From: JAIBBG01 sp043748015 | Lineage (GTDB): Bacteria > Bacteroidota > Bacteroidia > Flavobacteriales_D > Sanyastnellaceae | Direction: 5' to 3' | Assembly (NCBI GenBank): GCA_043748015.1 | Contig: JAYTOA010000182.1 | Span: forward strand, 1 to 64,000 | Length of the DNA stretch: 64,000 nucleotides | Shown here: one piece after another, positions 55,233 to 63,416 of the stretch | Numbering within the stretch: position 1 is the stretch's first letter | How the letters are laid out: every line of letters begins with the position of its first letter | The notes under the pieces: generated by a model | What the model was told of the DNA's origin: nothing | What the model saw: only the letters and a program-made list of their open reading frames with translations | Databases searched by the model: none | Made by a program: the position numbers and the translations under genes

Positions 55233-55841
55233 TTACGAAAGCAAGTCAAGGAATTCCTGTTGGAGGTTTTGTTGTTTGTCGCGAGCGTACCAGAGGTGGA
55301 GTTTTTCTTTTACGGCTGTTGCATCTAAGCCTTCCTGCTTCGCTGCTTCCATAGCTTCAAAAGCACCTGCAGGGCGTGGACCCCACTGCCACAAAATGTT
55401 CTTTGCAGCATCAAAACAGATTACTTTAGGGATGCTTTTTTTACCATTGGTTAGAAATTGCTGCATGATCGCATCATTGTCATCACGAAGGAGATATTTC
55501 GTTTTGATCAAACCGTTGTAGCTGCTGATTTTTTCAACTGCAGGCAAATTTTGAGCTGAATCTCCACACCAACCTTCAGTGATGATGAGCCAGGTTTGTT
55601 TCGTAGAAATTTTCTTCACAGCTTCAATTAACTCTTCGGTTGGTTCGAAATGTTTGTCCCACCGATTCATCCGCTGAATGTTCATTTGGGTGTATGGCAA
55701 ATATGTTTCCTTCTGTTCATGACCTGTAACAATGTTCCTCTCGTACAGCTCATCGATCAGAGATCTGTATTCAACATAATTCATGGAAGATTCCAAAGTG
55801 GCATCTGAGATATCGATTTGTGTTTTCAATTTTTCTGTCAT
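55233..55841 (-). CDS. Thioredoxin-family protein with WCGDS active site
   Basis: 202 aa, cytoplasmic. A thioredoxin fold (PF14595-like) with LIITEGWCGDSAQNLPAVEKIS: the second active-site Cys is replaced (C-G-D-S), so classical disulphide exchange through CxxC is not possible, though single-Cys chemistry remains. VICFDAAKNILWQWGPRP and an N-terminal helical region follow. Common in Bacteroidota, role unknown. Confidence 0.87.
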   Translation of the reverse strand: MTEKLKTQIDISDATLESSMNYVEYRSLIDELYERNIVTGHEQKETYLPYTQMNIQRMNRWDKHFEPTEELIEAVKKISTKQTWLIITEGWCGDSAQNLPAVEKISSYNGLIKTKYLLRDDNDAIMQQFLTNGKKSIPKVICFDAAKNILWQWGPRPAGAFEAMEAAKQEGLDATAVKEKLHLWYARDKQQNLQQEFLDLLS

Positions 55842-55958
55842 GGAAATAATTTTTCGTCCCGCAAATAGACAAATGTTTTTGAACGAACAAGGTGATACAA
55901 ATCACCTTTTACAACTCAATCAATCAATTTCATGAATAATTTCACGGCATAGAATTCA

Positions 55959-56783
55959 ATGATGCTTTTTACAACCAACCTAAGGAAAATGCGCGCCAGT
56001 CTTGATGATCAGGGTGTGGCACAATATGAACTACCACTTTTCGACGTGATTGAACAGAAGGGGAACTTTTTGATGAATCCATTGATTGGTGAAAAAATCA
56101 CCATCCATTTCAACCAGGAAATTCATTGCATTGAAACAGGAAAGAAAATCAAGAAGACTTTTGGTGAAGGGATGAGCTATGAAGCCTGGTTGAAATCTCC
56201 TGCTGCATCCCCAAGTATCATTCGCCCCGAATTGAGTCGCATACATGAAGGCATTGCATTGCGAGACATGGAATGGGAAGAAGCGCATCACAATCAGCCG
56301 CACTATGTATATATCTCGAGGACCAGCGGTGTAAAAGTTGGTGTAACACGTGCGACCAACAAAATTTCGCGATGGATAGATCAAGGCGCTAGCGAAGGAA
56401 TTCTGCTTGCAGAAACACCTTACCGTCAGCTTGCAGGTTTGATTGAAGTCGCATTGAAAGATCACATGTCGGACAAAACCTCCTGGCAAGCGATGTTGAA
56501 GAATGAGCGGTCATCAGATGAACCACTTCTCGCGGTGAAAAACAGGTCGCTCGATTTGCTACCCGCTGAGTTTGAGACATTTTTCTCTGATGATGACACT
56601 GTAACGACAATAAAATTCCCGGTGCTTCAATACCCACTGAAGGTGAAGTCATTGAAGCTGGACAACATCACCGGTTTCAAAGGTGAATTGTGCGGTATCA
56701 AAGGCCAATACCTCATTTTTCGGGATGGCACCGTGATGAATATCCGATCACATTCCGGATATAGGATAAGCATTGAAGCCTAA
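55959..56783 (+). CDS. DUF2797-family protein lacking most zinc cysteines
   Basis: 274 aa. The central block HYVYISRTSGVKVGVTR ... RWIDQGA is the GIY-YIG-like core of DUF2797. The preceding zinc region is recognisable by its other residues (IHCIETGKKIKKTFGEGMSYE and SIIRPEL), but at the positions where family members have CxxC / CxxC / C..C it has CIET, SYEA, SII and ELS. Function unknown. Start ATG 55959 is followed by a second ATG; either is possible. Monocistronic. Confidence 0.8.
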   Translation: MMLFTTNLRKMRASLDDQGVAQYELPLFDVIEQKGNFLMNPLIGEKITIHFNQEIHCIETGKKIKKTFGEGMSYEAWLKSPAASPSIIRPELSRIHEGIALRDMEWEEAHHNQPHYVYISRTSGVKVGVTRATNKISRWIDQGASEGILLAETPYRQLAGLIEVALKDHMSDKTSWQAMLKNERSSDEPLLAVKNRSLDLLPAEFETFFSDDDTVTTIKFPVLQYPLKVKSLKLDNITGFKGELCGIKGQYLIFRDGTVMNIRSHSGYRISIEA

Positions 56784-56945
56784 ATCCACATTCTTTTTTT
56801 TGCCACTTGAGTACTTATTCATCAGAATATGAATACATTTGACCCGACTTCACTGTTTTCAACATTTAGTTTTCTGTGTTTCATAGTCAATGTTTGTTGA
56901 AGTCCGTAGTTGTCATAATTAATATCAACAAACAGTTTTTATCAA

Positions 56946-57344
56946 ATGAACATTTTTGTTTCAGGGCTGAATTACAGCATGTCGAGCGAGGAGCTCACCG
57001 AAGTTTTTACTCAATTCGGCACCGTAGCATCTGCTAAGGTGGTGACTGACCGCGCAACTGGTCGCTCACGTGGTTTTGGTTTTGTAGAAATGCCACAGGA
57101 AGACGAAGGTCGCGCAGCAATTGCGCAGTTAGACCAGACGGACGTAAACGGCAGAAAAATTAACGTAAAAGAAGCAGAAGATCGTCCAGCTCGCACTGGC
57201 GGCGGAAGCGATCGTCCACGCGGCAACTTCGGTAGCGGTGGTGGCGGTGGTGGTCGCAGAGAAGGTGGTTTTAAGCCACGCTTCAACCGTGACGGCGACG
57301 GCGGTAATGGTGGTGGTGGTTACGACAGAGGTAATCGCTACTAA
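56946..57344 (+). CDS. RRM RNA-binding protein with glycine-rich tail
   Basis: 132 aa. A single RNA recognition motif (about 1-80) with RNP2 IFVSGLNY and RNP1 SRGFGFVEM, then a glycine/arginine-rich tail (GGGGGGRR, GGGYDRGNRY). Small RRM proteins of this kind bind single-stranded RNA and are abundant in Bacteroidota and cyanobacteria, often under cold or growth control. A 160-bp leader precedes it and a strong terminator follows. Confidence 0.92.
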   Translation: MNIFVSGLNYSMSSEELTEVFTQFGTVASAKVVTDRATGRSRGFGFVEMPQEDEGRAAIAQLDQTDVNGRKINVKEAEDRPARTGGGSDRPRGNFGSGGGGGGRREGGFKPRFNRDGDGGNGGGGYDRGNRY

Positions 57345-57370
57345 GATCTTCATTGTAAGATACTTTCAAA

Positions 57371-57397
57371 AAAGGCCTTCTTCGGAAGGCCTTTTTT
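57371..57397 (+). terminator. Intrinsic terminator after the RRM gene
   Basis: Stem AAAGGCCTTC / GAAGGCCTTT closed by a UUCG tetraloop (57381-57384) and followed by a T-run. Ten base pairs, all perfect. Confidence 0.9.
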
Positions 57398-57743
57398 ATT
57401 TGATTATTTGTTTGTTGTTTTCCGTTATTGATGGTTGGGGAAATTGCGAAGCGTATGCTGTCTCTTGAATTTTGTTTGTTGTTATTTGAACATACTCCCT
57501 CTTCGACGTGATTCGCTTATGACCATCATGATGGCACTCAATCGGGTTCGTCCATATCTCATTATCCAGTTTCTATATGCACTTCACGGAGAAACTTTTT
57601 GTTCCAATTTCTATGCATATATATGCTCCTCAGCGAATCTACGCGACCAAAAATCTTTAGAGCGTATTCCACGCTCAAATCGCAAATCAAAAATCACAAA
57701 TAAAAAAAGCCTGACTCTCGTCAGACTTCCTTCATCTTTTTTG
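57398..57743. other. Non-coding stretch between the RRM terminator and tRNA-Met
   Basis: 346 bp. I see no ORF with codon structure, no domain and no RNA I recognise. A direct run of AAATCGCAAATCAAAAATCACAAATAAAAA precedes the tRNA and is low-complexity. Confidence 0.5.
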
Positions 57744-57817
57744 TAGCGGGAGGGGGGCACGATCCCCCGACCTTGCGATTATGAATCGCACGCTCTAACC
57801 AGCTGAGCTACCCCGCC
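57744..57817 (-). tRNA. tRNA-Met(CAT)
   Basis: 74 nt on the minus strand. Acceptor GGCGGGG/TCCCGCT (two G-T pairs), D-arm GCTC/GAGC, anticodon stem TGCGA/TCGCA with loop TTCATAA (anticodon CAT), and T-stem GGGGG/CCCCC. The T-loop reads ATCGTGC rather than TTCGANN. Elongator Met is most likely; a lysidine-modified Ile(CAT) cannot be fully excluded. Confidence 0.9.
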
Positions 57818-57935
57818 AAAAAATTGCGGGCGCAAATATAGTCATCATCATCAACTGTCATAAATAAAGGAAAAATTCTTCTCATTTAGCAATAAAAAAG
57901 GGTTATCCTTGCAACTAGTAACCTAGACAAATCCT

Positions 57936-58319
57936 ATGACTAAGACAAAAATCGAACTGGAATATCTCATTCGTACATCGGATACGATTCTTTATAACTG
58001 TATGTCGACGCCAAGCGGACTTGAAGAATGGTTTGCCCCTGAAGTTCACATCCGAGGTGATGTATTTACATTCTTGTGGGAAGGTGAAGAACAAAGTGCT
58101 CAACTTGTTTCCAAGAAAAAAGAGCAGTATGTCAAATACCAATGGGTTGAAGACAACGACAGCGATTCCAATTACTTTGAGCTACGCATCAAGATCGATG
58201 AGATGACTGGAGAACTTGCATTGCTGGTTACCGATTTCGCCGAAGATGGCGAAGAAGAAAATCAACGGATGACCTGGGATGAAGCAGTTGAGGAATTGAA
58301 AAGGCACATTGGAGGTTAA
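57936..58319 (+). CDS. START-like domain protein
   Basis: 127 aa, cytoplasmic. A helix-grip fold typical of Bacteroidota START-like proteins: SDTILYNCMSTPSGLEEWFAPEV, then VFTFLWEGEEQSAQLVSKKKEQYVKYQWVED and ELRIKIDEMTGELALLVTDFAEDG. The GLEEWFAP segment is the hallmark. Likely binds a small hydrophobic ligand, unidentified. It starts 118 bp beyond tRNA-Met on the other strand. Confidence 0.85.
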   Translation: MTKTKIELEYLIRTSDTILYNCMSTPSGLEEWFAPEVHIRGDVFTFLWEGEEQSAQLVSKKKEQYVKYQWVEDNDSDSNYFELRIKIDEMTGELALLVTDFAEDGEEENQRMTWDEAVEELKRHIGG

Positions 58320-58439
58320 GCAGGAAATTTCTCTCAACTATTTTCTCTGCTTCTATTCTTGTTTTGACGCGCTAGGAAATATCAATCGTAAGTCTGCTCA
58401 ATCGTTTTTATCTCCTCCTTCTAACTATCTTCATTTTTC

Positions 58440-58783
58440 TCACTCTTTGATCAATTTCCAAACATCGACAGGATTGTCGCTTGACATCACCACGTAGATT
58501 CCCGGACTGAGCTGAGAAATGTCCAGTATTCCATTGATTCCCAAAACACTTTGTGTTACGCACAACTTGCCAGTCAATTCGTAGATCTCAATGGATGAAA
58601 TTCGATTGGTAGAATGAAGAAAATTCCTTCCGACCTCGGATTTGGCCATGCGCGCAGGTTTGTAGAGTTCACTTCTTCAAGTATTGCTAAAGCGGTCAAT
58701 TCATGCTTGTACAAATAAATAGAAGATACTTCAGCATACGTCCTGACAGGTTTGCTTATCGTGATATGATGAGCTACACAATT
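58440..58783 (-). pseudogene. Frameshifted remnant of a T9SS type A cargo protein
   Basis: The minus strand carries the end of a sorted protein. One frame (58783 down to about 58620) reads ...SSIYLYKHEL...EEVNSTNLRAWPNPRSEGIFF, containing the typical PNP of the type A sorting domain (58637-58645). The neighbouring frame continues from HSTNRISSIEIYELTGK to LSPGIYVVMSSDN and KLIKE. The switch is within the T-rich stretch at about 58617-58626 and fits loss of one base. Upstream the frame meets a stop at 58784, so no N-terminal part remains. Confidence 0.75.
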
Positions 58784-58914
58784 TTAATGCTATAGCTGAT
58801 TTTCACTATACCATTCATGGAATGATGATAACGAAGAAGAAGAATAGATTCACAATGAAACCATAGAAGTGTTACATCTTAGAAAACAGGATCAATTCAT
58901 TGTGAAAAACAATT

Positions 58915-59634
58915 TCACCACTTCATATAAAACTCTTTCGTGAGTTGCTTGTAAGCCTCAGAAAATTCACCGGGATTTTTTTCTATCAGAATCGACTCCA
59001 TCAATGGCTCTCCCGGTTCAGCAAATTCAAATTCAATCATAACGCGCGTAGCATCTTTGTAGGCCAGCGTAAAGACGTGACAAATTCTTTCGGCGTGCAT
59101 TCCTGTTTTCGCTGCTTCCTCAACCCAACGCTCCAATTGATTGACCGGAAGTATGAGTGTGACCATTCCTTTCGGTGTAAGAAGTGATTTGGCTTGCCGT
59201 AAAAAAGCATCTGCCGGCAGCGAGTCGTCGTGTCGTGCGGTATTTCTACTTGGATCGTTGCCCCGCAACGATTGCGAGAAATAGGGTGGATTGGAAATGA
59301 TCAGATCAAATTTTTCCTTAGAGACAATTTTCAAAAAATCACCCTGATGCATCTTTAGCCTTTGTTTCCATGGAGAATTCTCGAAGTTGGTACGCGCATC
59401 CTCAGCGCTGCCTTCATGGATTTCAATCGCTTCTACAAATGCATTGGTATTTTTCTGAGCACACATCAATGCGATTACGCCTGTGCCGGTCCCAACATCT
59501 AAAATGTGTGAAGCACCAATGGTATCTGCCCATGAGGCTAAAAGCACAGCATCGGTGCCAACACGCATAGCACTGCGTCCTTGTTGAATTTCGAATTGCT
59601 TGAATCGGAAAGGTTTGTCTAAACTATTCGACAT
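58915..59634 (-). CDS. trmN6: tRNA1(Val) (adenine37-N6)-methyltransferase
   Basis: 239 aa SAM-dependent methyltransferase (YfiC type) making m6A37 in tRNA-Val. SAM motif HILDVGTGTGVIALMCAQ near residues 38-55, catalytic NPPY in LIISNPPYFSQSL near 115, and GMVTLILPVNQLERW. N-terminal FRFKQFEIQQGRSAMRVGTDAVLLASW is the RNA-recognition lead. Monocistronic, followed by a gene for a hexapeptide-repeat protein. Confidence 0.92.
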   Translation of the reverse strand: MSNSLDKPFRFKQFEIQQGRSAMRVGTDAVLLASWADTIGASHILDVGTGTGVIALMCAQKNTNAFVEAIEIHEGSAEDARTNFENSPWKQRLKMHQGDFLKIVSKEKFDLIISNPPYFSQSLRGNDPSRNTARHDDSLPADAFLRQAKSLLTPKGMVTLILPVNQLERWVEEAAKTGMHAERICHVFTLAYKDATRVMIEFEFAEPGEPLMESILIEKNPGEFSEAYKQLTKEFYMKW

Positions 59635-59700
59635 AAAATCGCGTGAAGTCTATGGCTAACATAGTGAATTTACATGGTAAGGCAGCAGACCATAACAAAA

Positions 59701-60300
59701 TCATTTACCCAATTCATTCCACGTCTTGTAATCCCCACTTTGAATTTTTCTCCCCGGCTCCATCTCACGCAATGGCTCACAAGGCCGTAGTGTTTGACTA
59801 CAATCTTCAGGCAATCTTTGATAAATTCCAGTCCCCTCGGATTTCCAAACTATCATTTCATCACTCACTTGCTTAACCACTTTACCCGGATTTCCTGCGA
59901 AGACACTTCGAACGGGAATTATCGTATCGGCCGGGACAAAAGACAAAGCACCTATAATGCTCTCATCACCAACGTCAACTCGATCCATAACTACGGCATT
60001 CATTCCAACTAAACAATTACGACCTATCGTAGCTCCATGGATAATTGCGCCATGACCAATATGCGCATCCTCTTTTAGTAAAACTGTGACACCCGGAAAC
60101 ATGTGTATGGTGCAGTTCTCCTGAACATTGCATCCATCGGAAATGATGATCTGACCCCAGTCGCCACGTAGAGCAGCCCCCGGACCGATATACACTTTTT
60201 TACCGATGATCACATTGCCTGTCACAGTTGCATTGGGATGTACGAATGCCGACTCATGGATGACAGGTTTGTAACCGTTGAATTCAAAAATATTGGCCAT
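59701..60300 (-). CDS. paaY: Gamma carbonic anhydrase-family hexapeptide protein (PaaY-like)
   Basis: 199 aa left-handed beta-helix: HPNATVTGNVIIGKKVYIGPGAALRGDWGQIIISDGCNVQENCTIHMFPGVTV, HIGHGAIIHGATIGRNCLVGMNAVVMD. The three metal-binding His residues seen are in CTIHMF and HIGHGAIIH. PaaY is a thioesterase-like member near phenylacetate genes; a PaaJ-like thiolase is two genes upstream. The start overlaps the previous stop by one base, so the two genes are coupled. Confidence 0.85.
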   Translation of the reverse strand: MANIFEFNGYKPVIHESAFVHPNATVTGNVIIGKKVYIGPGAALRGDWGQIIISDGCNVQENCTIHMFPGVTVLLKEDAHIGHGAIIHGATIGRNCLVGMNAVVMDRVDVGDESIIGALSFVPADTIIPVRSVFAGNPGKVVKQVSDEMIVWKSEGTGIYQRLPEDCSQTLRPCEPLREMEPGRKIQSGDYKTWNELGK

Positions 60301-60920
60301 TATTTTTTGATGTTTTTGTCAGCGTGTTTCAATAGACGATCAATTGTCTGATCAACTCTTCGCAATCGTGTTTCTTCCTTTTTTGCATCTGTAATCCATA
60401 TCACATACTCTTTCTGATGTGAAGACGACATTCCTTCAAAACTCCTCTTGGCAATTTTGTTTTTATTCAGCGATTTCAAAAAATAATCAGGAATCTCCAA
60501 TTGCCTTTTTGATCTGAGTGATTCAATTTTCAAATCACTGTGATCTATTTGTACAGCCTCTATGATGTATTCACGCAGTATATTCAGATCAACATCTTCA
60601 ATAGAATAAAACTTGATGTGCCTTGCGGAAACATTGCCCCCCGGGCCTTCAGAGAGTACCTTGTATGGATCACTCAAAAGTGCTCCTTTGAAAAAATGAA
60701 TGGCCGCATGTTTCTTGAATGACCAGATCATGCAAACCAAACCCCTGTGACTGAAATTAGGCGAAGACCATTTCCATTCTTCAACAAGTCCAATATTCAA
60801 TTGCTGAATGAGCCTTCTTATTTGTGAAAGAATTGGTTGTGCAAATGGCTCCGCATTACCAATGTATTCATCTATTTTTTTTGAAACATCCAAATTGATA
60901 ATTGACTTTTTCGCAGCCAT
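60300..60920 (-). CDS. YdeI/OmpD-associated-like (DUF1801) protein
   Basis: 206 aa. An N-terminal DUF1801-like half (FAQPILSQIRRLIQQLNIGLVEEWKWSSPNFSHRGLVCMIWSFKKHAAIHFFKGALL) and a C-terminal helical YdeI-like half (SFEGMSSSHQKEYVIWITDAKKEETRLRRVDQTIDRL). Members have been tied to bacteriocin or antimicrobial-peptide resistance, but the mechanism is unclear. It lies between paaJ-like (3 bp) and paaY-like genes on the same strand. Confidence 0.82.
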   Translation of the reverse strand: MAAKKSIINLDVSKKIDEYIGNAEPFAQPILSQIRRLIQQLNIGLVEEWKWSSPNFSHRGLVCMIWSFKKHAAIHFFKGALLSDPYKVLSEGPGGNVSARHIKFYSIEDVDLNILREYIIEAVQIDHSDLKIESLRSKRQLEIPDYFLKSLNKNKIAKRSFEGMSSSHQKEYVIWITDAKKEETRLRRVDQTIDRLLKHADKNIKK

Positions 60921-60923
60921 ATT

Positions 60924-62126
60924 TTACATTTTCTCTATTACCACAGCATACCCCTGTCCCACTCCAATGCACATTGTGCAGAGCGCATATTTTTTATTTT
61001 GCTTATGCAATTCGATGGAAGCTGTTTGAAGAAGTCGCGCACCACTCATGCCAAGTGGATGACCTAATGCAATGGCGCCACCATTCGGATTCAATCTTTG
61101 ATCATTGTCATCAATACCAAGTTGTCTTGTACACGCCAAAGCTTGCGCGGCAAACGCTTCATTCAATTCAATGATGTCAACCTGATCAAGACTTATTCCC
61201 GCACGCCTCAAAGCCAGTCTACTCGCACTCACCGGACCAATTCCCATAATGCGAGGCTCAACACCCACTACAGCCGACGACAAAATGCGTGTCATCGGAG
61301 TGAGCATATTCTTTTTAAGCCCTTCTTCGGAAGCCAAGAGTAATGCAGCAGCTCCGTCGTTCAATCCTGAAGCATTACCTGCAGTTACACTTCCATCCTT
61401 CTTAAATGCAGGACGAAGTTTCGCGAGAATTTCAATGGTTGTATCGGGTCGAATAAATTCATCATCAGAAAAAACGATTGGATCGCCTTTGCGCTGAGGA
61501 ATTTTCACTGGCGTAATTTCTTCGGCCAGCCTTCCACTATTCATAGCTGCTGTCGCTTTTTCCTGCGAACGAAACGCGAACAAATCCTGATCATCGCGTG
61601 ATATCTTGTAAAGCTCAGCGAGATTTTCCGCAGTCTCGCCCATTGCATCAGTTCCAAATATTTCTTTCATTTTTGGATTGATAAATCTCCACCCAAAACT
61701 GCTGTCGAACATTTGCGCATCTCTGCCAAATGCAGAAGAAGTTTTGGAAATAACCCACGGACCGCGCGTCATATGTTCCACGCCACCTGCAATGAAAACA
61801 TCACCTTCTCTGCTATTGAGAGCGCGTGCAGCACCGATGGCAGCGGACATTCCCGATGCACACAATCTATTAACTGTCTCACCAGGCACACTCATCGGTA
61901 ATCCGGCAAGCAATAGTGCCATACGAGCCACATTTCGATTGTCTTCTCCGGCCTGATTTGCGCAGCCCAATATCACATCGCTAATCACAGCCGGGTCAAG
62001 TGAAGGAAATTTCTCCAACAACTTTTGAAGCACCAATGCAGCAAGATCATCTGCTCGAACTGTCGAAAGTGTTCCCCCAAAATTTCCAACTGGAGTGCGG
62101 ACTCCATCTACGATATAGGCATTCAT
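60924..62126 (-). CDS. paaJ: Thiolase of the 3-oxoadipyl-CoA type (PaaJ/PcaF-like)
   Basis: 400 aa from the ATG at 62126. Nucleophile Cys89 in VNRLCASGMSAA, His in ALGHPLGMSGAR and Cys in MCIGVGQGYA. The VILGCANQAGEDNRNVARMALLLAGLP and GWRFINPKM segments are characteristic of 3-oxoadipyl-CoA thiolases rather than general fatty-acid thiolases, so this is a likely last step of phenylacetate or beta-ketoadipate degradation. Other paa or pca genes are not in the window. The specificity is inferred. Confidence 0.85.
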   Translation of the reverse strand: MNAYIVDGVRTPVGNFGGTLSTVRADDLAALVLQKLLEKFPSLDPAVISDVILGCANQAGEDNRNVARMALLLAGLPMSVPGETVNRLCASGMSAAIGAARALNSREGDVFIAGGVEHMTRGPWVISKTSSAFGRDAQMFDSSFGWRFINPKMKEIFGTDAMGETAENLAELYKISRDDQDLFAFRSQEKATAAMNSGRLAEEITPVKIPQRKGDPIVFSDDEFIRPDTTIEILAKLRPAFKKDGSVTAGNASGLNDGAAALLLASEEGLKKNMLTPMTRILSSAVVGVEPRIMGIGPVSASRLALRRAGISLDQVDIIELNEAFAAQALACTRQLGIDDNDQRLNPNGGAIALGHPLGMSGARLLQTASIELHKQNKKYALCTMCIGVGQGYAVVIEKM

Positions 62127-62289
62127 AACTCTTTGCTTTTGCGGCAAAGATGGTCAATCCAACTTAAAGGTGATCAGAATTTATTGATGTGCCAATAAAG
62201 CAAAATTCGCTTGTAATCACAAACAGATGGGCTCGCTTTCCTAAGCTTGCGATTCAATTAAACTTCTCACAAAACGAGTTGGCTTGTCA

Positions 62290-62297
62290 TAAGTTTG
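62290..62297 (+). promoter_or_regulatory. Possible -7 element (TAAGTTTG) for surE
   Basis: TAAGTTTG ends four bases before the surE ATG at 62302. If used, the transcript would be leaderless or nearly so. No clear upstream TTTG. Confidence 0.35.
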
Positions 62298-62301
62298 CCG
62301 C

Positions 62302-63081
62302 ATGAGCATGGAGAAAAAAAGGCCCCTGATTTTGGTGACAAATGACGACGGCATTTTCGCGAAAGGAATATTGTCGTTGACAGAAGCCATGATGGAGCAT
62401 GGCGATGTAGTAGTTGTTGCGCCTGATAAACCTCAGTCGGGTATGGGCCACGCTGTTACCATCAACGACTTGCTTCGATTGAACAAAGTGAAATACGATC
62501 TGCCCGTGATGGCTGCTTACTCATGCAGCGGCACTCCGGTTGACTGTGTGAAGCTTGCCATTTACAAAGTGATGCATTGCAAACCGGATCTTGTGGTATC
62601 CGGAATCAATCATGGATCTAACTCTTCGATTAACGTAATCTATAGCGGAACGATGTCGGCCGCGATGGAGGGCGCTGTCGAAAGCATTCCATCGATTGGA
62701 TTTTCATTGCTTGATCACAGCGCCGATGCGGACTTTGACGCAGCCATGCAAACTGCAAAAACCATTGTAGGCAGCGCTTTAGAAAAGGGAATTCCGGAGG
62801 GCGTTTGCCTGAATGTCAATATTCCAAAAGGACTTTATTCTTCATTGAATGGCATCAGAATTTGCAGACAGGCCAAAGCATTCTGGGAAGATAATTTTGA
62901 TATTAGAATAGATCCTTCAGGAAAAGAATATTATTGGCTCACCGGTGAGTTTCGACATACCGATGATGGCGAAGGAACAGATGAGCTAGCCTTACAAAAC
63001 AATTTTGTTTCCGTGGTTCCCGTTCACTACGACCTTACAGCCTATCGTGCCATGGAACATCTTCAAAACTGGAATTTATGA
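62302..63081 (+). CDS. surE: 5'/3'-nucleotidase SurE
   Basis: 259 aa metal-dependent nucleoside-monophosphate phosphatase. The catalytic Asp pair is in LVTNDDGIFAKG near residue 13, followed by VVVVAPDKPQSGMGHAVT, GTPVDCVKLAI, SGINHGSN and IYSGTMSAAMEG. Length and order are typical. Its stop overlaps the start of the next gene by 4 bp, and lpxB follows that gene. Confidence 0.94.
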   Translation: MSMEKKRPLILVTNDDGIFAKGILSLTEAMMEHGDVVVVAPDKPQSGMGHAVTINDLLRLNKVKYDLPVMAAYSCSGTPVDCVKLAIYKVMHCKPDLVVSGINHGSNSSINVIYSGTMSAAMEGAVESIPSIGFSLLDHSADADFDAAMQTAKTIVGSALEKGIPEGVCLNVNIPKGLYSSLNGIRICRQAKAFWEDNFDIRIDPSGKEYYWLTGEFRHTDDGEGTDELALQNNFVSVVPVHYDLTAYRAMEHLQNWNL

Positions 63082-63377
63082 TTAAAGCGTCAATCAATAA
63101 AGTATGGGTCGGCATCGTTGCCGGAATCCTTGGAGCCATTTTAGGATTCGTCATTTTTGGAATTGGTTTCGGATTGAAAAACGACATGACATTCAAATCT
63201 TTCGTCTTCGATGTTTTCCTTCAGGTAACCGATTTTCAAAGCCGAATTGTTACGTTTTCGATGTTGATCGATGTGATCCTATTCTTCATATTCATCAGAA
63301 AAGACTATCAGGAATTTTGCAAAGGACTGCTCGCTGTTCTTGTCTTGTCCGTAATAGCCGTGGTAGTGCTTTATTGA
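63078..63377 (+). CDS. Small membrane protein of unknown function
   Basis: 99 aa with three hydrophobic helices (about 8-28, 48-68 and 80-98). It overlaps the surE stop by 4 bp (ATGA), so it is translated from the same message, and lies 39 bp before lpxB. The N-terminal helix has a Gly-rich AGILGAILGFVIFGIGFG pattern. I do not recognise a family; its place between surE and lpxB recurs in Bacteroidota operons, in my recollection. Confidence 0.75.
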   Translation: MIKASINKVWVGIVAGILGAILGFVIFGIGFGLKNDMTFKSFVFDVFLQVTDFQSRIVTFSMLIDVILFFIFIRKDYQEFCKGLLAVLVLSVIAVVVLY

Positions 63378-63416
63378 GATCACTACAGCAATACATTTAC
63401 CCCAATTTCCAACTCT

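Noticed and set aside
57435..57746. 103-codon open frame before tRNA-Met
   Set aside because: Low-complexity, lacks a signal, domain or ribosome site, and its end runs into the tRNA on the other strand; treated as non-coding.
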